Assembly (NCBI RefSeq): GCF_900104095.1
Contig: NZ_FNJO01000016.1
Coordinates: 1-64,000, forward strand
Length of the DNA: 64,000 nucleotides
From: Ralstonia sp. 25mfcol4.1
GTDB lineage: Bacteria > Pseudomonadota > Gammaproteobacteria > Burkholderiales > Burkholderiaceae
Direction of reading: 5' to 3'
Both the position numbers and the translations under genes were made by a program. Under the pieces are notes generated by a model. That model worked only from the letters and a program-made list of their open reading frames with translations, had not been told where the DNA came from and ran no database searches. Every line of letters begins with the position of its first letter. Position 1 is the stretch's first letter. Below, one piece after another: positions 26,163 through 35,121 of the stretch.

Positions 26163-26224
26163 GATGGGTTCCTTGGGGGAGGGAAAAACGGAAGCGGAAA
26201 AGCTGGAAACAAGGCGAGCGGGGC

Positions 26225-27250
26225 TTACTTGAGCGTCTTGGCCTGCTCATAGGGTTTGCGCGCAAACAGGTCGTCCTTGAGTTCGCCCTTGACCAGCCCG
26301 GATTCGACGAACACCGCATGCTGGCGTCGCAGCGTGGCGATATCCGCGGGCTCGAAGGCCACGCGGTTCATGTCGTTCCAGTGGCTGACATAGACTTTGG
26401 CATCGTCGGCCGGAAGGTTGGCTTTCTTCTGCAGAATCTGGACGACTTCGTCGCGATTGGCGTTGCCCCAGGCCAGGGTGTCGCGCAATGCGGCAATCAC
26501 GCGGGCCACAACCTCGGGATGGTTGTCGATCAGCTCCGAACGCGCTGCCCCGACGCCAATGTAGGGCACGGCGTCGGACTGGGTCAGCGTCTTCCACTCG
26601 GTGGCAAACGTGCCCAGCTTGCGCACGGGCAGTTCGTCGCCAAGCTGCTCCACGGTGACTGAGCGCAGCGCCGCCGCATCCACCTGCTTCTGCACCAGGA
26701 ACTGCGCCAGGCGCGATTCGTTGCCGCCAACCAGCGCGAAGTCGCCGCTCTTGATCTGATAGTTGCCGGCCAGCACGGCGCCCGCAATGACCGCGACCGA
26801 CGAGCCGGCCGGGGACATGCCCACCTTCTTGCCCTTGAGGTCACGGATCGACTGGATCGGTGAATCCTTCGGGACGACGAACTGCACATCGGCGGGTTGC
26901 GTCGCGGCAAAGATGCGGATGGGCACGCCCGACGCCGCAGTACCGAACACACCGGCTACGGGAGCGCCGAACGCGAGGTCGATCGAGCCGGAAGCCAGCG
27001 CCCGCAGCGGCGCATTGACGTCGGGAAAGTGAACGAACTCGGCGCGGACGCCACGCTTGGCCAGGAAATCCCTGGTTTCCAGGACCGAGCCATAGCCAAG
27101 GCTCACGCCGCTGGTCCAGTAGCCGATCTTGACAATGGGAGCCGGCTCGGCGGCGGTGGCCGTGGCGGGGGTGATCGCAGCGTAGGACAGCGCGATAAAC
27201 GTGGAATAGGCGGAAAACGCGGCGGCGGCCGCTGACAGTAGCTTGCGCAC
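26225..27250 (-). CDS. ABC transporter periplasmic binding protein (SsuA/TauA-like)
   Basis: 341 residues, signal peptide MRKLLSAAAAAFSAYSTFIA with cleavage near ATATAA or EPAP. The mature protein contains VKIGYWTSGVSLGYGSVLETRDFLAKRGV, ALASGSIDLAFGAPVAGVF, and SIRDLKGKKVGMSPAGSSVAVIAGAVLAGN; this is the SsuA/sulfonate-NMT1 family. It serves the upstream ATPase and permease (28822-27261), the first of two ABC sets in the same operon. It ends 62 bp before the oxidoreductase gene. Confidence 0.9.
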   Translation of the reverse strand: MRKLLSAAAAAFSAYSTFIALSYAAITPATATAAEPAPIVKIGYWTSGVSLGYGSVLETRDFLAKRGVRAEFVHFPDVNAPLRALASGSIDLAFGAPVAGVFGTAASGVPIRIFAATQPADVQFVVPKDSPIQSIRDLKGKKVGMSPAGSSVAVIAGAVLAGNYQIKSGDFALVGGNESRLAQFLVQKQVDAAALRSVTVEQLGDELPVRKLGTFATEWKTLTQSDAVPYIGVGAARSELIDNHPEVVARVIAALRDTLAWGNANRDEVVQILQKKANLPADDAKVYVSHWNDMNRVAFEPADIATLRRQHAVFVESGLVKGELKDDLFARKPYEQAKTLK

Positions 27251-27260
27251 GATGAAATCC

Positions 27261-28085
27261 TCAGGCTTGGAAGGAAATGGACGGGTTGGACGGTTGTCGC
27301 GAGGCCGCTTTCCAGCGGAACAGCCGGCGCTCGGCGGGCTTGAGCAGGCCGCCTTCGAGCAGCAGCATCAGGCCGACCAGCAGGACGGTCCATGCGAAGA
27401 CCTGGTCGGTCTGGACGAGGTCGGCGGCCTGGCGCAGCCGATAGCCGATACCGCTGGACGATCCAATGGTTTCGGCCACCAGCGAGACCCGCCAGCCGAA
27501 GCCGAACGCCAGTCGTGCACCGGCAAAGAAATGCGGAAGGATCGTCGGCACGTAGATCTTGCGCAGCACCTGCATGCGAGACATGCGGAAGCTGCGTGCC
27601 AGGTCGACATAGTGCGGATCGACGGTCTTGGTGCCTTCCCAGACATTGGTAAGGATCAGCGGCATGGCCGTCATGAACACGACAAAGACCGTCGTGGCAT
27701 CGGAAATGCCAAACCAGATGATTGCGAAGATCGCCCAGATGGCCGACGACACGGTGTTGAAGACCGTCAGGACCGGCTCGAAGAACCGGGCCAGGACGCG
27801 GCTTGCGCCCAGCGTCAATCCCACGCCGCTGCCCACGATGGTGGCCAGCACGAAACCCGACAGCACGCGTCGGCAGGTTGCGGCCACGTCGGCGCCGAAG
27901 GTGTCGCTGTGCCACAGGGAGAGCAGGGCCAGGCCGACCTTCTCAGGGTTGGGCAGTACGAACGATGGCACGCGGGTGGCGCCCCACCACCAGAGCCCGA
28001 GCAACAGGGCAACCAGCAGCAGGCGTTGCAGCACCAGCGTGGCGAAATGACGGGCTGTGGTCATGGTCACAGTGGCGCTCCTCAT
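27261..28085 (-). CDS. ABC transporter permease (SsuC/TauC-like)
   Basis: 274 residues and six predicted membrane segments, including VLQRLLLVALLLGLWWW at the N-terminus. The EAA loop YVDLARSFRMSRMQVLRKIYVPTILPHFFAG contacts the ATPase. It overlaps the ATPase stop (ATGA) and precedes the binding protein by 10 bp, so translation is coupled through the set. Confidence 0.93.
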   Translation of the reverse strand: MRSATVTMTTARHFATLVLQRLLLVALLLGLWWWGATRVPSFVLPNPEKVGLALLSLWHSDTFGADVAATCRRVLSGFVLATIVGSGVGLTLGASRVLARFFEPVLTVFNTVSSAIWAIFAIIWFGISDATTVFVVFMTAMPLILTNVWEGTKTVDPHYVDLARSFRMSRMQVLRKIYVPTILPHFFAGARLAFGFGWRVSLVAETIGSSSGIGYRLRQAADLVQTDQVFAWTVLLVGLMLLLEGGLLKPAERRLFRWKAASRQPSNPSISFQA

Positions 28086-28822
28086 GCCGCGGCGCGCAGT
28101 ACGCGCACCTGTTCTGCCACGACGGGCGCGGTGGGCACGCGGGGCCGGACCAGTCCTGCCAGGTTGACCACGTCGGCGACACGGCCGGGCCGGGCTGCAA
28201 GCCGGACCACGCGGTCGGCCAGCACCACGGCTTCTTCCATGTCGTGGGTCACGAACACGACGGTCATGCCATTGCCTGCCTGGATGCGCAACAGTTCTTC
28301 GTGCATCTGGCTGCGCGTCTGGGGATCGAGCTTCGAGAACGGCTCATCCATCAGCAGGACTTCGGGTTGTACGGCGAGACTGCGGGCCAGCGCCACGCGG
28401 CTGCGCATGCCGCCCGACAACTCGTGCGGCCATGCATCGCCGCGCGCGCGCAGGCCGACGAGTGCCAGCATGTCGTCGGCGCGGCGGCGACGATCGGCGC
28501 GTGACAGGTTGCTGGCTTCGAGGCCGAACGCGACGTTATCGCGCACGGAACGCCACGGCAGCAGCCGGTCTTCCTGGAACATGTAGGCGATACGGCGCCA
28601 GTCGGACACCTGGGTTGCGGGCACGCCGTCCACCGCAAGCTCGCCGGCGTCGGGAGGCACAAGACCGGAGAGGATGTTCAGCAAGGTGCTCTTGCCGCAC
28701 CCGGACGGACCGACCAGCGCCAGTACCTCGCCACGGCGCACGCTGACGTCGATCCCGGCGAGGATCGTGGTGGCACCAAATCGCTTGACGATGCCCTGCG
28801 CAGACAGAACGGGCGGACTCAT
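28082..28822 (-). CDS. ABC transporter ATP-binding protein (SsuB/TauB-like)
   Basis: 246 residues: Walker A GPSGCGKST, Q-loop YMFQEDRLLPW, signature LSGGMRSRVALARSL, Walker B VLLMDEPFSKLDPQT and the histidine VTHDMEEAVVLADR. It overlaps the GntR stop codon by 4 bases (ATGA) and the permease start by 4 bases, so the regulator lies at the head of the operon. Confidence 0.95.
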   Translation of the reverse strand: MSPPVLSAQGIVKRFGATTILAGIDVSVRRGEVLALVGPSGCGKSTLLNILSGLVPPDAGELAVDGVPATQVSDWRRIAYMFQEDRLLPWRSVRDNVAFGLEASNLSRADRRRRADDMLALVGLRARGDAWPHELSGGMRSRVALARSLAVQPEVLLMDEPFSKLDPQTRSQMHEELLRIQAGNGMTVVFVTHDMEEAVVLADRVVRLAARPGRVADVVNLAGLVRPRVPTAPVVAEQVRVLRAAA

Positions 28823-29544
28823 GCGGTACCCCCGGCCACGCGCATCGGCAGGTAGGTACCGGCCTGCGACAGGCTGGCATAGACCTTTTCCATGGTTTGC
28901 GTGCGAAATGCCTCGATATGGCGGCGCGCTATTGTTTCGGCGGCCTTCTCGTCGTGATCCTCGAACGCCTTGATCAGCGAGTTGTGGTCATGGCGGATCT
29001 CGGGACGCACGCGCTGGACATTGAACCCGAGCGCGACGAGCCGCGACATCTCATCCATCAGCGACGAAAGCGTGCGCGTCAGCCGCTCGTTGCCGGTGGC
29101 GTGGACGATGGCCAGGTGGAACTGCTTGTTCGCATCCATGAACTTGTCGATGCGGCGGGGCGCCGGAATCGCATACTCATCACGGCACGCCGCCTCCAGC
29201 CCGTGGAGTAGCGCCGTGTCGACCCGGCCGATGGCCAGCCTTGCTGCCATCGGTTCGAGCTGCACGCGCAGGGCGAACACCTCCTCGACGTCCTTGAGCG
29301 TGATCGGCGCCACCTGATAGCCACGGCGAGGCCGGGCGAAGATCAGTCGATCGTGCGCCAATCGCGTGAGCGCGATGCGGCAGCTGTTCTTGCCGAAGCC
29401 GTAGGTGGTCATCAGCTCGCCTTCGGTGACCAGCGCGCCGGGCACCAGCTTGCAGGACAGGATGTCGCGGCGCAGCGCCGCGTAGGCCGCCAGGCCCAGG
29501 CTGGTGTCCTGGGCGTCCTCTGCAATGCCGGCCTGCACGATCAT
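28819..29544 (-). CDS. GntR/FCD-family regulator at the head of the transport-catabolism operon
   Basis: 241 residues: an N-terminal GntR winged helix (LAAYAALRRDILSCKLVPGALVTEGELMTTYGFGKNSCRIALTRL) and an FCD effector domain with histidines (KQFHLAIVHATGN, ARRHIEAF) that would bind a metal and a small acid. As first gene of the operon it probably controls genes 28822 to 19117. No clear operator dyad was identified in the 319 bp upstream. Confidence 0.9.
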   Translation of the reverse strand: MIVQAGIAEDAQDTSLGLAAYAALRRDILSCKLVPGALVTEGELMTTYGFGKNSCRIALTRLAHDRLIFARPRRGYQVAPITLKDVEEVFALRVQLEPMAARLAIGRVDTALLHGLEAACRDEYAIPAPRRIDKFMDANKQFHLAIVHATGNERLTRTLSSLMDEMSRLVALGFNVQRVRPEIRHDHNSLIKAFEDHDEKAAETIARRHIEAFRTQTMEKVYASLSQAGTYLPMRVAGGTA

Positions 29545-29863
29545 CTTCCCTGCTCCTTCGCGGTCGTCGGGCGGCCTTCATGTCCGCCTTGCAATACATG
29601 GACGCAGCTTACGGCCGCGTCGTTGGGAAGCAAACGAAGCGTTTTACGGAAGCATATGAAGACGCTGCTGTGACTGGGCAGCCCAGCCCGGTGAGCAGCT
29701 CACAGGAATTCCGTGGGCGCCGCGGCACGAACAGGACCACGCCAAAAGAGGGCGTCGATACACGCCAATGCGGGCAGTGCTCAGGGATCGGTGAAACGGA
29801 AGGGGGGAGACTGCGCCCCCGTGCCGGGTTCGGCCGGGGGCGAGAGAGAGGGGAGCGGCGCGG
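29545..29863. other. 319-bp intergenic region upstream of the GntR gene
   Basis: No gene is supported here; the frames are short and lack ribosome-binding sites. It contains the promoter side of the GntR operon (GCAGGGAAG lies just before ATG 29544) and the 3' side of the class II aldolase gene. No strong inverted repeat stands out. Confidence 0.5.
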
Positions 29864-30697
29864 TCAGTCCAGCAGGTCGGGCTCGGCTTTCACCAGTCCG
29901 GCGTAGAGGCTCTCGAATGCATGCAACGATCCTTCGTCGCCACCGACCTGTCCATGCGTATGCCGGGCCGTCGCTTCGTCGATGGGCTGTGGCTTGCCGG
30001 CAGCCTCGGCCAGTAATTGAGTATGGGCGGCGTTTTCAAGTGCGATATACCACCAGGCGGTTGCTTCGACGGTCGGGCCGGCGGTGAGGATCCCGTGGTT
30101 CTTCAGGATCGCTGCCTTGTGCGTCTGGCCATTGCCCTTGTCCAGCGCCCGGGCAATCCGCTCGCCCTCGGAGGTGTCGACCACCATCCCCGTGAAGTCG
30201 TCAAACAGCACATGATCTTCGAAGAACGAGCAAGCGTCCTGCGTCAGCGGATCGAGCTGGCGTCCGAGCGTGGACCACGCCTTGCCGTAAGTGGAATGGG
30301 TGTGCGCCGCCGCGACGATATGGGGATGTGCTTCGTGAATCGCCGCGTGGATCGCGAACGCCGCCTTGTTCAGCGGCCGGTCACCGACCACCGTCTCGCC
30401 GTGCGCATTGACAAGCAGCAGGTCGGAAACACGGATGCGCGAGAAATGGACCCCCAGCGGGTTGACCCAGAAGTGGTCCGGAAACTCGGGATCACGCGCG
30501 GTGATGTGGCCGGCCAGCCCCAGTGCGAATCCTTGGCGCGCAAAGATTCGGAACGCGCCGGCCAGCCGCTCCTGCCGATGGCGTCGCTCCGCCTCGATCG
30601 TTGGCCGTGGAGGGACCGGATCGAACCAGAACTTCTGCCGTGGTTCGGGGTTGGGAACGAACGCACCACGGCGTTCGATTGGCAATACGCTGCTCAT
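29864..30697 (-). CDS. Class II aldolase/adducin-family protein
   Basis: 277 residues from ATG 30697; a longer frame to 30721 exists. The family zinc motif is visible: LGLAGHITARDPE near the N-terminal third, AAHTHSTYGKAWSTLGR with the HTH pair, and AILKNHGILTAGPTVEATAW with the third histidine. Relatives are aldolases for fuculose/ribulose phosphates and also hydratases or decarboxylases. Next upstream on the same strand is a TauABC-like transporter; the spacing of 100 bp allows a separate promoter or a long leader. The substrate is unknown. Confidence 0.82.
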   Translation of the reverse strand: MSSVLPIERRGAFVPNPEPRQKFWFDPVPPRPTIEAERRHRQERLAGAFRIFARQGFALGLAGHITARDPEFPDHFWVNPLGVHFSRIRVSDLLLVNAHGETVVGDRPLNKAAFAIHAAIHEAHPHIVAAAHTHSTYGKAWSTLGRQLDPLTQDACSFFEDHVLFDDFTGMVVDTSEGERIARALDKGNGQTHKAAILKNHGILTAGPTVEATAWWYIALENAAHTQLLAEAAGKPQPIDEATARHTHGQVGGDEGSLHAFESLYAGLVKAEPDLLD

Positions 30698-30797
30698 GTC
30701 GGGCCTTTCGGTAGGGAACACCGCATGAACCTACGCCGGCCTGCCGCGAAATGGAACGAAGCATTCGGCACGAGAATATGACACGAATGCCGCGCGG

Positions 30798-31685
30798 CTA
30801 ACGATGCGTGTGCCAGGGCACCAGCCATTGCGCAAGGCGGCGCATGGCCAGGTCGAACAGCCACGCAATGGCGCCGATCAGCACGATTCCCATCACAACC
30901 ACATCGGTCCGCAGGAAGTTCGATGCATTGAGCACAAGCTGACCCAGGCCGGCGGTGGCAGCCACCATCTCGGCGGCCACCAGTGTTGTCCAGCCGAAGC
31001 CGATGGCAATGCGCAGACCGGTGAGGATCTCCGGCAAGGCCGCTGGCAGGACCACGTGGCGGACCAGCTGCCATCGCGTGGCGCCCATCGATTGGGCGGC
31101 GTGCAACTGCTCGGTCTGCACGCCAGCCACCCCTGCGCGCGTGGCGAGCGCGATTGGCGCAAAGCACGCCAGGTAGATAAGCAGCAGCTTGGCCGTCTCG
31201 TCGATACCAAACCAGATCACGATCAGGGGCAGATACGCCAGCGGCGGCAGCGGCCGGTAGAACTCGAGCATGGGGTCGGCGATGCCCCGCGCCACCCGGC
31301 TCGTTCCCATCAACAACCCCACTGGCACCGCCGTGGTGGCGGCGAACAGGAAAGCGCCGAACACACGGGCCAGGCTCCACGCCACGTGCTGCCACAACAG
31401 CAGGCCCCCTTGGACGTTGCCGTCCCAGGCTTGAACGGCGGCATGCCAGACGGCCGAAGGCGGCGGCAGGAACAATGGTGGAATCCAGCCCGCACTGGTG
31501 ATTGCCAGCCAGAGGCCAAGCAACGCGAGGATGGTGGCGGCCGTGATGGTGCCGGTCCGGCCGCTGCCCAGGCGAGGGAGCACCTGGGCCACGGGGATGA
31601 TGGCTTCGGCGGTGTCGTCGGTCGAACCGACGTTGGCGCCCTGCTGCAGCGGCATGGTGGCGACGGTCTCGTCAGCGTGACTCAT
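30798..31685 (-). CDS. ABC transporter permease (TauC-like)
   Basis: 295 residues; an N-terminal hydrophilic segment of about 45 precedes six membrane helices (TITAATILALLGLWLAI and following). The EAA loop is LHAAQSMGATRWQLVRHVVLPAALPEILTG. The ATG overlaps the ATPase stop codon (ATGA). It is the membrane channel of the third TauABC-like set in this window. Confidence 0.92.
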   Translation of the reverse strand: MSHADETVATMPLQQGANVGSTDDTAEAIIPVAQVLPRLGSGRTGTITAATILALLGLWLAITSAGWIPPLFLPPPSAVWHAAVQAWDGNVQGGLLLWQHVAWSLARVFGAFLFAATTAVPVGLLMGTSRVARGIADPMLEFYRPLPPLAYLPLIVIWFGIDETAKLLLIYLACFAPIALATRAGVAGVQTEQLHAAQSMGATRWQLVRHVVLPAALPEILTGLRIAIGFGWTTLVAAEMVAATAGLGQLVLNASNFLRTDVVVMGIVLIGAIAWLFDLAMRRLAQWLVPWHTHR

Positions 31686-32488
31686 GCGGGTTGCCCGTGT
31701 ATCAGGTGGAGAAGGCGCTCGCGCCAGGCAATGAATTCGGGCGACGCTTTTACAGCCCGGGCATCGCCGGACTCGATATAGCGTTGAACGAATGGCAGCG
31801 GGAATTCGTGCGCGATGCGGCCTGGGCCGGCAGACATCACAATGACCCTGGTGCCCAGAAACAGGGCTTCTTCCACGCTGTGGGTGATGAAGAACACAGT
31901 CTTTCCGGTGGCCGCCCAGACCTTCGCCAGCACCTCCTGGACCGATTCGCGTGATAACGCATCCAGCGCACCCATCGGTTCGTCCATCAACAGCACGCGG
32001 GGGTCGTTGGCCAGCGCGCGTGCAATACCGACGCGCTGCTGCATTCCGCCAGACAATTGGTAAACAGGCGCAGTGCCGTGGCGCTCAAGGCCCACCAGAC
32101 GGAGCCGATGCTGGGCGAGCGCAATGCGTTCGGCACGGGGAACACCACGGAACCTTAGTCCGAGCGCGACATTGTCCTGCACGTTGAGCCATGGCATCAG
32201 CGCATGCTTCTGGAACACGACGCCCAGTCCGGGACCGGGCCCAGTGACAGGTTCGCCGTCGAGCAGGATGCGCCCTGCGGACGGTCGGACGAATCCGGCC
32301 AGACAGTTCAGCAGCGTGGTCTTGCCACAACCGGAGGGCCCGAGCGCCACCACGAACTCGCCCGGCGCGATGGTCAGGTCAATGCCGGAAAGCGCCAGCG
32401 AGGCATGGTCGCCAGACGAAGCAAAGCGCACTGCCACGCGGTGCGCTTCGATGCGGCCGCCCGTCCCGGGGCTGGCCTCGTCCGTCAT
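31682..32488 (-). CDS. ABC transporter ATP-binding protein (TauB-like)
   Basis: 268 residues from ATG 32488, which overlaps the binding-protein stop codon (ATGA). The frame runs open to 32743, but the extra part is antisense to the binding protein's coding sequence and is excluded. Motifs: Walker A GPSGCGKTT, VVFQKHALMPW, LSGGMQQRVGIARAL, VLLMDEPMGALD, and the histidine FITHSVEEALFLG. The TauB-like signature sequence fits the TauA-like partner next to it. Confidence 0.93.
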   Translation of the reverse strand: MTDEASPGTGGRIEAHRVAVRFASSGDHASLALSGIDLTIAPGEFVVALGPSGCGKTTLLNCLAGFVRPSAGRILLDGEPVTGPGPGLGVVFQKHALMPWLNVQDNVALGLRFRGVPRAERIALAQHRLRLVGLERHGTAPVYQLSGGMQQRVGIARALANDPRVLLMDEPMGALDALSRESVQEVLAKVWAATGKTVFFITHSVEEALFLGTRVIVMSAGPGRIAHEFPLPFVQRYIESGDARAVKASPEFIAWRERLLHLIHGQPA

Positions 32489-33480
32489 TGCGCGAGCTTG
32501 CGTACCCATGTCGCGTTGACGCCGGTGGCGTAGTCGGGCAATACAGTCTGGATGGTGCCCTGGCTCTTCAGGAATGCCGCGGTGGCCGCCAGCGACTTCG
32601 CCGCGCCACCCCCAAGCCAGGCCGCCGAGGCTTGCTGCTGCGGCGTCGGGAAGTCGTACAGGGCCAGGCTGGCCGGTACGTCGGCGGCCTCTGCGCCCGA
32701 CCACTTCGCTACCGCCTTGACCTGCGGCGATTCCGGCGTCCACGCCGCCTTGTTGGCGCGGTAGGCCGCATCGGTATCGGCCAGAATACTGACGAAAGAC
32801 GTCAGGAACGCATCATTGTCCCGGGCGAACGCCTTGTTGACGACGATACCGTCGAAAGTCGCCTTGCCGGTTTCCTGAGCGATCCTGCCCGACGTGGTAA
32901 GGACATGGCCGTTCTTCTTGGCCTTTGCCAGCACGGGGTCCCAGATGAACGTCGCGTCGATGTCGCCCCGTTCCCACGCGGCTGCGATCTCGGGCGGGCG
33001 CATGTTGACGATCCTCACGCTGCGCGGATCGACTTTTGCTGTCTCCAGGGCCAGCAACGTGTGGAAACGCGATGTGGATACAAACGGCACCGCCAGCCGC
33101 TTGCCCTTGAGATCGGCCAGCGACTTCACATCGCTGCCGTTGCGCGTGACCAGCGCTTCCGCGTCGTTGATATTGTCGAGAATCCAGAACAGCTCGATAC
33201 CCAGGCCCTGCGACAGGCCCGCGGCAATCGGCGCGGAGCCCGCTTCGCCAATCTGCACCGAACCGGACGCCAGCGCGCGAATGACATCCGCGCCGCTGGC
33301 CAGCTTGCGGAACGTGACCTTGTAGCCGGTTTGCTTCTCGATGGTCTGGGCATCCTGCGCATAGCGCCATGGCACCACCATGTCCTGGTACGCGATCACG
33401 ACTTCCTTCGATTGCGCGATGGCGCTGCCGGCAATCAGCAGCGCGGCGCAGGCCATCATCGACTTCAGCAAGCTTTTCAT
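32485..33480 (-). CDS. ABC transporter periplasmic binding protein (TauA-like)
   Basis: 331 residues from ATG 33480 with signal peptide MKSLLKSMMACAALLIAGSAIAQ. Taurine-type features are KEVVIAYQDMVVPWRYAQ, LASGADVIRALASGSVQIGEAGSAPIAAGLSQGLGIELFW and DLKGKRLAVPFVSTSRFHTLL. Taurine or another sulfonate is the likely ligand, which would fit the neighbouring sulfur genes, but several TauA relatives bind other acids. It is divergent from the FMN monooxygenase 213 bp away. Confidence 0.88.
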   Translation of the reverse strand: MKSLLKSMMACAALLIAGSAIAQSKEVVIAYQDMVVPWRYAQDAQTIEKQTGYKVTFRKLASGADVIRALASGSVQIGEAGSAPIAAGLSQGLGIELFWILDNINDAEALVTRNGSDVKSLADLKGKRLAVPFVSTSRFHTLLALETAKVDPRSVRIVNMRPPEIAAAWERGDIDATFIWDPVLAKAKKNGHVLTTSGRIAQETGKATFDGIVVNKAFARDNDAFLTSFVSILADTDAAYRANKAAWTPESPQVKAVAKWSGAEAADVPASLALYDFPTPQQQASAAWLGGGAAKSLAATAAFLKSQGTIQTVLPDYATGVNATWVRKLAQ

Positions 33481-33693
33481 GGGCGTTGGGTCATGGCAGG
33501 AAAGAAGGCCAGTATAGGAATCGGCCCCCGAGGCGAGAACGAAGTTTTCGGCCAATGCTTATCTGGTTTCTGCGATGCCCACCGACGACGCACGGCATAT
33601 CGATATCGGCTTTCGTTCGTTCCCGTCCGCGCAGGGCTTCCTTAAGCTCGTCTGCCAGACACCGTTGCAAACGCCCGCCCGTTCCTCGCCACC

Positions 33694-35034
33694 ATGCCCG
33701 CTGCCTCGCCTCCACCCCAGCTTCACCTGAATCTCAACGCGCTGCATTCTGGCTTCGTGCCGTCGGCGTGGCGCCTGCCCGACAGCGACCCGCGTGCCTT
33801 TGTCGACGTGCAGCACTACGTCCGGCTGGCGCAGATCGCCGAAGCGGGAAAGTTCGATGCCATCTTCCTGGCCGACAACGCGTCCATCGCCGATCAGATC
33901 AACTTTCGGCCCATTACCGCGCTGGAACCCACCGTGCTGCTTGCCTGCGTGGCAGTGGCCACGCGCCATATCGGACTGGTCGCAACCGCCTCGACCAGCT
34001 ACAACGAGCCGTACAACATCGCGCGGCGCTTTGCGACGCTGGATCACGTCAGTGGCGGGCGCGCGGGCTGGAACGTCGTGACGACGGCCGATGCAGGGTC
34101 CGCGCGCAACTTCGGTCGCGCGGCGCCGCCGGATCATGCACAACGCTACGCGCGCGCCGACGAGTTCACGACCGTCGTCAAGGCGCTATGGGATAGCTGG
34201 GAAGACACCGCGTTCGTGGGTGACCGTCAGTCGGGCAGCTTCGTGGACACGGCCCGCCTGCAGCCCATTGCTCATCATGGCCCGTTCTTTGATGTGCAAG
34301 GGCCACTGAACCTGCCACGGCCGCCACAAGGACATCCGGTGCTGTTCCAGGCCGGCGGGTCGAACGATGGCCGCGAACTGGCGGCCCGTCATGCGGAAGC
34401 CGTGTTCTCGGCCTCGCAATCGCTGGAGGAGTCGCGCGAATACCGCCTGGCACTGAATCAGCGTGCCGAAGCCCTGGGTCGCGGGTCCGGCGCGATCAAG
34501 GTCCTGCCGGGGCTGACGACGATACTCGGGGCAACCGAGGCTCAGGCACGCCAAAGACGCGATGCGCTGGTCGACCTGATTCCGTGGGACTACAGCCTGA
34601 ACCGGCTGGCCGGCACGCTTGGCATTACCGCCGACCGGCTGTCGCTTGATGCGCCGTTGCCCGAAGGCCTCGCGCTGCCGGCCAATGGCAACCACACCTT
34701 CTTTCGCGCGACGATCGCGATGGCGCAGCGCCATAACCTGACGGTACGTGCGCTGATCCGTGAGCTTGCGGGTGGAGGCGGGCATCGCGTCATCGTCGGC
34801 ACGCCCGAACAGATCGCGGACGACATCGAGCACTGGTTCCGTAGCGGCGCGGCAGACGGGTTCAACCTGATGCCCGATGTATTGCCCGATGGCGTGCAGG
34901 ACTTTGTGGACGGGATCGTGCCGATCCTGCAGCGCCGAGGCCTTTTCCGCCAGGACTACGAGGGCAGCACCTTGCGCGAGCACATGGGGGTGGCCCGCCC
35001 CGCAGGCAGGACGGCCTCGCGGGCGGCGGCGTAG
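33694..35034 (+). CDS. NtaA/SnaA/DmoA-type FMNH2-dependent monooxygenase
   Basis: 446 residues. Signatures of the nitrilotriacetate/dimethylsulfide monooxygenase clade of the LLM family: HYVRLAQIAEAGKFDAIFLADN, LVATASTSYNEPYNIARRFATLDHVSGGRAGWNVVTT and PVLFQAGGSNDGRELAARHAEAVF. Such enzymes take FMNH2 from a separate reductase to open C-S, C-N or other bonds. The gene shares its intergenic region with the divergent TauA-like gene and is followed by a MetQNI-type transporter 87 bp later. No flavin reductase gene is seen nearby. Confidence 0.88.
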   Translation: MPAASPPPQLHLNLNALHSGFVPSAWRLPDSDPRAFVDVQHYVRLAQIAEAGKFDAIFLADNASIADQINFRPITALEPTVLLACVAVATRHIGLVATASTSYNEPYNIARRFATLDHVSGGRAGWNVVTTADAGSARNFGRAAPPDHAQRYARADEFTTVVKALWDSWEDTAFVGDRQSGSFVDTARLQPIAHHGPFFDVQGPLNLPRPPQGHPVLFQAGGSNDGRELAARHAEAVFSASQSLEESREYRLALNQRAEALGRGSGAIKVLPGLTTILGATEAQARQRRDALVDLIPWDYSLNRLAGTLGITADRLSLDAPLPEGLALPANGNHTFFRATIAMAQRHNLTVRALIRELAGGGGHRVIVGTPEQIADDIEHWFRSGAADGFNLMPDVLPDGVQDFVDGIVPILQRRGLFRQDYEGSTLREHMGVARPAGRTASRAAA

Positions 35035-35121
35035 TCCGCATTTGCTATATCGGATTACTTCGTGGACCAGGGCAGGAGGGTTTCATAGACTGGTGCTTCC
35101 CAAACTCTCGCACCTCTCATC

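Noticed and set aside
23762..26252. Plus-strand open frames of 458 and 393 codons opposite the acyl-CoA ligase, thioesterase and oxidoreductase
   Set aside because: Antisense shadows of genes with clear motifs, and no ribosome-binding sites.
31682..32743. Upstream extension of the TauB-like ATPase to 32743 and similar long frames before SBP, permease and ATPase genes (23357, 43380, 46192, 46638, 50226)
   Set aside because: The extensions overlap neighbouring coding sequences in another phase. The true starts are marked by ATGA overlaps, Shine-Dalgarno sequences and family length.
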